In this document: positions 59,106 to 64,000 of the stretch, in pieces | How positions within the stretch are numbered: the stretch's first letter is position 1 | Layout of the letters: each line of letters starts with the position of its first letter | Assembly: GCA_002841275.1 (NCBI GenBank) | Contig: PHET01000007.1 | Location: forward strand, 1 to 64,000 | Direction: 5' to 3' | Source: Actinobacteria bacterium HGW-Actinobacteria-7 | GTDB taxonomy: Bacteria > Actinomycetota > Coriobacteriia > Anaerosomatales > PHET01 | Length of the DNA stretch: 64,000 bases | The notes under the pieces: model-generated | Databases searched by the model: none | Seen by the model: only the letters and a program-made list of their open reading frames with translations | Told to the model about the DNA's origin: nothing | Position numbers and translations under genes: made by a program

Positions 59106-60152
59106 ATGGGACTGGGTGAGCTCTGGTTCGTACTGGTCGGCGTGCTACTCGCCGGCTACGCGATATTCGACGGCTTCGATCTGGGTGTGGGAACGCTCTA
59201 TCCTTTCTTGGGCAAGTCCGAGGCCGACAAGGCCGCTATGCGCATGTCGATCGGGCCCATTTGGGACGGCAATGAGGTGTGGCTGCTCACGGGAGGCGGC
59301 GCGCTCTTTGCGGCGTTTCCGGCGGTCTACGCCACGGTGTTTTCCGGCTTCTACATCGCGCTCATGCTGCTGCTGTTCGCGCTGATCTTCCGGGCGGGCG
59401 CCCTGGAGTTCCGCCATGTCGATCCGGCGTGGGCGAAGCTCTGGGACTGGGCGTTCTTCTTGGGCAGCGCAATCCCTTCGCTGCTGTTTGGTGTGGCAGT
59501 TGGAAACATCATCCGCGGCTTGCCGCTGACTGCGGAAGGCGAGTTCATCACCGGTGGTGGTGATCCGATCTTCCTCGCCAATCTGGTCACGGCGCTCAAC
59601 CCATACGCGATTGTCATCGGACTGCTCAGTGTCGCGTGGATTGTACTGCAGGGATCCACGTGGCTCTCTCTGAAGACCACTGGTGATCTGTACGAGCGCG
59701 CGAAGAAGACCCGCAAGGTCATGGTGGTGGCGTTTGGGGTCTTGTTGGCCGTCTCCGCCGCCGCTACCGCGCTGCTCGTACCCGGGGCGTTCGCCAAGGG
59801 CGTTGCGAGCCCGGCCGGCTGGTTGTTCGTCGTGCTCGCCATCGCTGGCACTGTGCTCGTGGCTATGGGTGCAGCACGTGGCGCGGACCGTACGAGTTTC
59901 TACGGATCGTCGCTCGCAGGAGCTTCCATGGTGGGCATCTGGGCGGCGTCGATCTTCCCGGCGCTCGTGCCTTCGATCGGACCGGGCGAAGCGCTCACCA
60001 TCGCCAACTCCCAGTCGTCTCCGTTGACGCTGACGGTGATGCTCATCATCGCGGGCATCGGCGTGCCGCTCGTGCTGTTCTACTTCTTCGTGATCTACAA
60101 GACGTACGCGGGCCGCATTGACAGCTCTTCAGTCACCAGTGGGCACTACTAG
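59106..60152 (+). CDS. cydB: Cytochrome bd oxidase subunit II
   Basis: CydB (348 residues) has about nine membrane helices. YAIFDGFDLGVGTLYPFLG is near the N-terminus and IGPIWDGNEVWLLTGGGALFA follows, both diagnostic. It starts directly after cydA. No cydCD genes follow. Its presence suggests at least microaerobic respiration or O2 detoxification in an otherwise anaerobic-looking gene set. Confidence 0.96.
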   Translation: MGLGELWFVLVGVLLAGYAIFDGFDLGVGTLYPFLGKSEADKAAMRMSIGPIWDGNEVWLLTGGGALFAAFPAVYATVFSGFYIALMLLLFALIFRAGALEFRHVDPAWAKLWDWAFFLGSAIPSLLFGVAVGNIIRGLPLTAEGEFITGGGDPIFLANLVTALNPYAIVIGLLSVAWIVLQGSTWLSLKTTGDLYERAKKTRKVMVVAFGVLLAVSAAATALLVPGAFAKGVASPAGWLFVVLAIAGTVLVAMGAARGADRTSFYGSSLAGASMVGIWAASIFPALVPSIGPGEALTIANSQSSPLTLTVMLIIAGIGVPLVLFYFFVIYKTYAGRIDSSSVTSGHY

Positions 60153-60173
60153 GTCGTGCCAGCCGTCACTTTG

Positions 60174-60200
60174 GGGGCGTCGGCGCAGTGCCGGCGCCCC
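60174..60200 (+). terminator. Hairpin terminator after cydB
   Basis: GGGGCGTCGGC (60174-60184) pairs with GCCGGCGCCCC (60190-60200) with one G-U wobble and a 5-nt loop. It lies 21 bp after cydB. The following 200 bp to the next gene show no other signal. Confidence 0.6.
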
Positions 60201-60403
60201 TGTGCGTATTTCGGGCGTACCGTTCTTGGCCCCCGCCCGCCGTTCGCGGAACGGTCGCGCCGTTCCCCGGCGCTCACGCGCCACTGGCCGGTGTGTAGGT
60301 TTCCCCGTGGCGTTCTGCTCGGCATACTTCGCTGAAGTCAAGTGCGGGCGGCCCTCTGGCGCGCTCCGTACGCACGGGTGGGTTGCGAACACGGAGGTCA
60401 AAG

Positions 60404-61690
60404 ATGGCACGCGCTGCTTCTTCGCGCGGGTGGATAGTCACGGCCGCAGGCCTGGGTATCAACCTCGCGCTAGGTGTCCTGTACTCGTGGAGCGTTGTGG
60501 CTAAGACGCTCACCAAGCCGCTGGCCGAGCACGGTTGGGGCTGGACCGCGGGACAGGCGAGTCTTCCCTACGCGATAGCGGTCGGCGTCTTCGCTGTGGC
60601 GATGGTGTTCGCGGGGCGGGCGCAGGACCGGTTTGGGCCGCGTATCGTCGCTAGCATCGGTGGCGGGTTGTGTGGCGCCGGCATGCTCGTCTCGAGCCTT
60701 GCCACCCCCACCAATCCGCTGCCCATCATTCTGGGATTCGGCGTGCTCACCGGTATCGGTATCGGCTTGGGCTATGCCGCGGCGACCCCCGCGGCGGTCA
60801 AGTGGTTCCCCGCCAGCAAGAAGGGGCTCGTGACCGGCATCGTGGTGGCGGGTTTCGGGCTGGCTAGCGTCTATATCGCCCCGGTCACGACTTGGCTTCT
60901 GGGCACGCAGCAGGTGGCAGGCACGTTCCGCATCTTGGGTCTCGCATTCCTTGTGGTGACCGTCGGGCTCGCCCAGCTGCTGCAGAATCCGCCGGTGGGC
61001 TACGACCCTCAGGCCGAGAAGGTCTCATCGGCGAAGCGCAAAGCTCATTCGGGCCATGGCGAGGACTACGAGTGGCATGAGATGGTGCGAACCAGGCAGT
61101 TTGTCTTGATGTGGTTGATGTACGCTTTCGCGGCGTTCGCCGGGCTGATGATCATCGGACATATGGCCAAGATCGCGGCAGTACAGCTCACGGGTATCGA
61201 CCTTGGGTTCGTGCTCGTGGCGGTGCTTGCGGTTGGCAATGCGACCGGCCGAGTGGTGGCCGGCATGGTCGCCGACCGGTTGGGCGGCATCAAGACCATG
61301 CTGGGGGTGTTCGTGCTGCAGGCGGTCATGATGGGCATTCTGGCCTTCTCGGCCACACCGCTCGCACTGGTCCCGGTCGCGGCCGTGGTGGGCTTCTGTT
61401 ATGGCGCCAACCTCTCGTTGTTCCCTTCGACGACCGCCGGATACTTCGGGACGAAGAACCTGGGCGTGAACTACGGACTCGTGTTCACCGCGTGGGGATT
61501 CGGAGGGGTGTTCGGGTCGCTCACGGCCGGTTCGATAGTGGACCGGACCGGCAGCTACGGCGTCGCATACGCCATTGCGGCGGGGCTCTGTCTTGCGGCA
61601 GCGGCACTGACTTTCGCGACCAATCCGCCGGCTCCGCGTGCTTTGCCGGTCTCAATCGAGCGGGACGGCACCAAGCAGGCAGCTGCCTGA
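60404..61690 (+). CDS. OFA-family major facilitator transporter
   Basis: This 428-residue transporter has twelve predicted membrane helices. INLALGVLYSWSVVAKTLTK at the N-terminus and ALPIILGFGVLTGIGIGLGYAAATP-like sequence near residue 115 match the oxalate/formate antiporter family. ATG 60404 has GGAGG 6 bp upstream; an earlier in-frame start is less likely. The substrate is probably a small carboxylate; it cannot be determined here. Confidence 0.88.
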   Translation: MARAASSRGWIVTAAGLGINLALGVLYSWSVVAKTLTKPLAEHGWGWTAGQASLPYAIAVGVFAVAMVFAGRAQDRFGPRIVASIGGGLCGAGMLVSSLATPTNPLPIILGFGVLTGIGIGLGYAAATPAAVKWFPASKKGLVTGIVVAGFGLASVYIAPVTTWLLGTQQVAGTFRILGLAFLVVTVGLAQLLQNPPVGYDPQAEKVSSAKRKAHSGHGEDYEWHEMVRTRQFVLMWLMYAFAAFAGLMIIGHMAKIAAVQLTGIDLGFVLVAVLAVGNATGRVVAGMVADRLGGIKTMLGVFVLQAVMMGILAFSATPLALVPVAAVVGFCYGANLSLFPSTTAGYFGTKNLGVNYGLVFTAWGFGGVFGSLTAGSIVDRTGSYGVAYAIAAGLCLAAAALTFATNPPAPRALPVSIERDGTKQAAA

Positions 61691-61762
61691 TCGACGAGGC
61701 CGGGTTTGCTTTGGTGTGAGCGACCGCATGATACTCTTCGCTTCGTGGCAGGAGGTCACGGG

Positions 61763-61897
61763 ATGAAGAACAGGTCGATCGACAAGCAGTTCCCGCATTG
61801 GGCCAAGGGCCTGACGGCTCAGATTGCGCTGTTCGTGTCATTCCTCCTGGTCCTTTCACTGACGGCTGCGGTCTTCGGGCTACTCGGGCAGCGATAG
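61763..61897 (+). CDS. 44-residue single-helix membrane protein
   Basis: A short frame begins at ATG 61763 with GGAGG 8 bp upstream. The product has a basic N-terminus (MKNRSIDKQFPHWAKG) and one membrane helix (IALFVSFLLVLSLTAAVFGL). It lies 16 bp upstream of the TrkH gene and may be an accessory subunit or a leader peptide of it. No known family is recognised. Confidence 0.6.
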   Translation: MKNRSIDKQFPHWAKGLTAQIALFVSFLLVLSLTAAVFGLLGQR

Positions 61898-61913
61898 GCG
61901 GAACCAAGCAGCG

Positions 61914-63431
61914 ATGTGGGTGACACCGACAAGCTCCGACCTGCGGACCGTGCTGCACTTCCTCGGGATGCTTCTCATGGGTATCGCAGCTGCGATGCTG
62001 GTTCCGCTCGTGCTTGCCTTGGTGCTTGCCGAATGGGCTCCCGCGCTCGACTACGTGATCGGCATAGGCGTCACGCTGTTCTTCGCGAGCACGCTGATGC
62101 TGGCCGACGTCCGGGCGGACTCACTGAACCGCCGACAGGCGCTCGTCGTGACCGCGCTGGTGTGGATCGTCGGGGCTTCGGCCGCCGCGGTACCGCTGCT
62201 GTTCTCCCAGAACTACATCCACTTCATAGACGCACTTTTCGACTCGATGTCGGGGCTCGCCACCGCCGGGCTGACCGTGGTCTTCGACCTGGATCACATG
62301 GCGTGGTCGCACTCGATGTGGCGCCACCTGCTTCATCTCATTGGCGGACAGGGAATCGTCGTGGCGGCAATATCATTCGCCGTCGCGCGTGGAGGCGGCG
62401 CGTTCGCCCTGTACCAGGCCGAGGGTCGCGAGGAGCGCATTCTGCCCAACGTGCAGCACACTGCGCGGTTCATCTGGTTCGTCACGGCCGTGTATGTGAC
62501 GCTCGGAACGGTCGCTTTGGCCATTGCGATGTTGCTTGATGGCATCTCTCTGGGCCCGGCGCTTCTGAACGCGTTCTTCATCTGTGTCGCCGCGTTTGAC
62601 ACCGGTGGCTTCGCTCCACACTCGCAAAGCCTGCTGTACTACCACAGTTGGTTCGTGGAGGCGGTTTCGATGGTGCTGATGCTGGCGGGCACCATGAACT
62701 TCGCTCTCCAGGCCGACGTATGGCGAGGCGACGTGAAGGAGATGATCACCAACATCGAGACCAGGACCCTGGCCATCAACATGCTGATTCTGACGGCGTT
62801 CGCCTCGGTGGGCATTGCTCTTTTCGGGGTTCTCGACACGGGTGGCGAGTTCGTGCGCAAGGTGATGTTCCACATCGTCTCAGCGCACACCGGCACGGGC
62901 CATCAGACGATCTACGCACCACAGTGGTCTCTGACGCTTGGCAGTGCGGGCATAGCTGCGGTCATCCTCGCGATGGGGGCGGGTGGCGCGGTATCGTCCA
63001 CGGCGGGCGGGATCAAGGCACTGCGCATCGGCGCCATAGTCAAGGCGATCTCTCTGAGTATCCGTAAGGCGCTCTCGCCGGACAGCGCGGTGGTCAAGTC
63101 CCGGTACCATCACATCACCGACAAGACCCTCACAGACCAGCTCATCTCGTCGTCGATGACGGTGTTCATCCTCTACATGGTCACCTACATCACGGGCGCC
63201 CTGGTGGGGATGGCCTACGGCTACTCGGCCGGTGACGCCCTGTTCGAGTCCACGTCCGCTGCCGGCGGAGTCGGGCTGACGATCGGCATCACGTCGCCGT
63301 TCATGCCCACCGGGATGAAATGGCTCTACATCATCCAGATGTGGGCAGGCAGGCTCGAGTTCCTGGCATTGATGGCGCTTGTCGCCGTGGTCATCATTTC
63401 GATACCTCGCGTGGTCAGGAAGAAGCGATGA
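61914..63431 (+). CDS. trkH: TrkH/KtrB-family potassium transport protein
   Basis: This 505-residue membrane protein has the four P-loop selectivity-filter segments of the Trk/Ktr/HKT family: GLATAGLTV (about residue 117), FDTGGFAPH (about 228), HTGTGHQTI (about 325) and AAGGVGLTIG (about 453). The overall plan of eight core helices is visible. No trkA/ktrA gene is in the window, though a partial minus-strand gene begins downstream. It is coupled to the next gene by ATGA. Confidence 0.92.
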   Translation: MWVTPTSSDLRTVLHFLGMLLMGIAAAMLVPLVLALVLAEWAPALDYVIGIGVTLFFASTLMLADVRADSLNRRQALVVTALVWIVGASAAAVPLLFSQNYIHFIDALFDSMSGLATAGLTVVFDLDHMAWSHSMWRHLLHLIGGQGIVVAAISFAVARGGGAFALYQAEGREERILPNVQHTARFIWFVTAVYVTLGTVALAIAMLLDGISLGPALLNAFFICVAAFDTGGFAPHSQSLLYYHSWFVEAVSMVLMLAGTMNFALQADVWRGDVKEMITNIETRTLAINMLILTAFASVGIALFGVLDTGGEFVRKVMFHIVSAHTGTGHQTIYAPQWSLTLGSAGIAAVILAMGAGGAVSSTAGGIKALRIGAIVKAISLSIRKALSPDSAVVKSRYHHITDKTLTDQLISSSMTVFILYMVTYITGALVGMAYGYSAGDALFESTSAAGGVGLTIGITSPFMPTGMKWLYIIQMWAGRLEFLALMALVAVVIISIPRVVRKKR

Positions 63432-63940
63432 GAGTCCGGTCCGTCATTGCCTCTCTGACCGTCGCGGTGGTTCTGGCCGCTGTGGTGCAGCCAGCCTTCG
63501 CTGCCGAGAATCTCGTTCGGCTCAACGACCTGATTGCCTACCCCGCATCCCGCAGCGGCGAGACCGTGGTCTTCGAGGGCGAGGCGATCGGCCAGGCGCT
63601 CAGGCAGCCGGACGGACATGTGTTCGTCAACGTGCTGGACGATGGCACTGCCGTGGGTGTCTACATGACAGATCAGCAGTCCTCGGGAATCATCGGCTAC
63701 GGCGGCTACAAGCAGATCGGCACCATCGTACGCGTCTCGGGGGAGCTCAATGTGGCGTGCGCACAGCACGGCGGCGACTTCGATGTCCATGCCGCCGGCG
63801 TGTCGGTCATCGAACAGCCCACAGCGCGTGAGACGGAACCGCTTGGTTTGAGGCTCATGCTCGCGCCGATCGCGCTGGCACTGGGTATCGGCCAGTTCTT
63901 CCTCTACCGCAGGCTGCGATCGCACCGGCATCTGTTCTAG
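63428..63940 (+). CDS. Exported OB-fold-like protein with C-terminal membrane helix
   Basis: This 170-residue protein has a signal peptide (SLTVAVVLAAVVQPAFAAE) and an OB-fold-like beta core (about residues 35-130; VVFEGEAIGQALRQPDGHVF and IVRVSGELNVACAQHGGDF). One C-terminal membrane helix (LRLMLAPIALALGIGQFFLY) ends the protein. It overlaps the TrkH stop by 4 bp, so it may assist the transporter. Family unclear. Confidence 0.7.
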   Translation: MRVRSVIASLTVAVVLAAVVQPAFAAENLVRLNDLIAYPASRSGETVVFEGEAIGQALRQPDGHVFVNVLDDGTAVGVYMTDQQSSGIIGYGGYKQIGTIVRVSGELNVACAQHGGDFDVHAAGVSVIEQPTARETEPLGLRLMLAPIALALGIGQFFLYRRLRSHRHLF

Positions 63941-63958
63941 CCTGATGCGCTGGCGGTC

Positions 63959-64000
63959 CTAGTCGGTGTCGTCCATGAAGCGCTTGCCGGCTTCGAACGC
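63959..64000 (-). CDS. C-terminal end of a minus-strand gene running past the window
   Basis: Only 13 codons and the stop are visible (AFEAGKRFMDDTD then TAG). The frame is open to the window edge. The composition looks like a real protein end; no family can be named. Confidence 0.4.
   Translation of the reverse strand, partial: AFEAGKRFMDDTD

Noticed and set aside
1-64000. CRISPR array, tRNA or rRNA genes, insertion sequences, prophage
   Set aside because: No regularly spaced repeats, no tRNA-like T-arm with matching acceptor, no rRNA segments and no transposase or phage proteins were recognised.

Overview
The window is high-GC bacterial chromosome, densely packed with genes on both strands and free of any clear insertion sequence, prophage or CRISPR array. 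Several traits fit an anaerobic or microaerobic actinobacterium, most likely a Coriobacteriia-type lineage: an HspR-controlled dnaK-grpE-dnaJ-hspR-clpB group, a four-subunit 2-oxoacid:ferredoxin oxidoreductase, hydrogenase-maturation genes hypF-C-D-E, a short-Q-loop cytochrome bd oxidase and frequent GTG/TTG starts. The taxonomic assignment is an inference from gene content, not from a marker search.

Layout. Positions 1-3900: end of an unknown gene, a membrane protein, the 4.5S/SRP RNA, and the replication/repair set dnaX-ybaB-recR. 4058-7110: 2-oxoacid:ferredoxin oxidoreductase gamma-delta-alpha-beta, closed by a hairpin. 7221-16611: signalling and lysine/threonine-family biosynthesis (GAF/HD-GYP protein, lysC, asd, an OmpR-type two-component pair, a PocR-GAF-HD-GYP protein). 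16733-27871: a secreted SpoIVB/S55-like protein, a QueT-like transporter, a ferredoxin/[FeFe]-hydrogenase-like/GGDEF fusion, an AmrS-type radical SAM enzyme, a DsbA-like oxidoreductase, a glycosyltransferase, TauE/SafE, GNAT, a LytTR regulator and a phosphoesterase. 27889-39061 (minus strand): pgi, an EamA transporter, hypE, hypD, hypC, hypF, two small proteins, trxA, trxB and a PIN-TPR membrane protein. 39156-45252: a large cell-surface protein, lon, a sugar epimerase and a UDG-like protein. 45316-52725: a ferredoxin and the heat-shock group.

52867-56540 is the most unusual block. Five tightly packed genes, mostly overlapping by 4 bp, encode a COG1964/MJ0619-type radical SAM enzyme (the family that includes archaeal tetraether synthase), an isoprenylcysteine/phospholipid methyltransferase-like membrane protein, a DUF4395 membrane protein, an Lgt-like membrane protein and a further membrane protein. 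It looks like an uncharacterised membrane-lipid or lipid-anchor modification pathway. 57357-60152 is an Rrf2-type regulator with cydAB, preceded by a promoter overlapped by a perfect palindrome. The window closes with an OFA-family MFS transporter and a TrkH potassium-transport cluster that includes a 44-residue membrane protein and an OB-fold-like secreted protein.

Two themes run across the window. First, cyclic-di-GMP signalling is well represented: two HD-GYP proteins and a GGDEF protein joined to a hydrogenase-like redox sensor. Second, several genes carry in-frame palindromic sequence: two homologous copies in opposite orientation inside hypF, one in the N-terminal part of grpE and a weaker one in the dnaX linker. 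They resemble protein-coding palindromic repeats rather than ordinary intergenic repeats.
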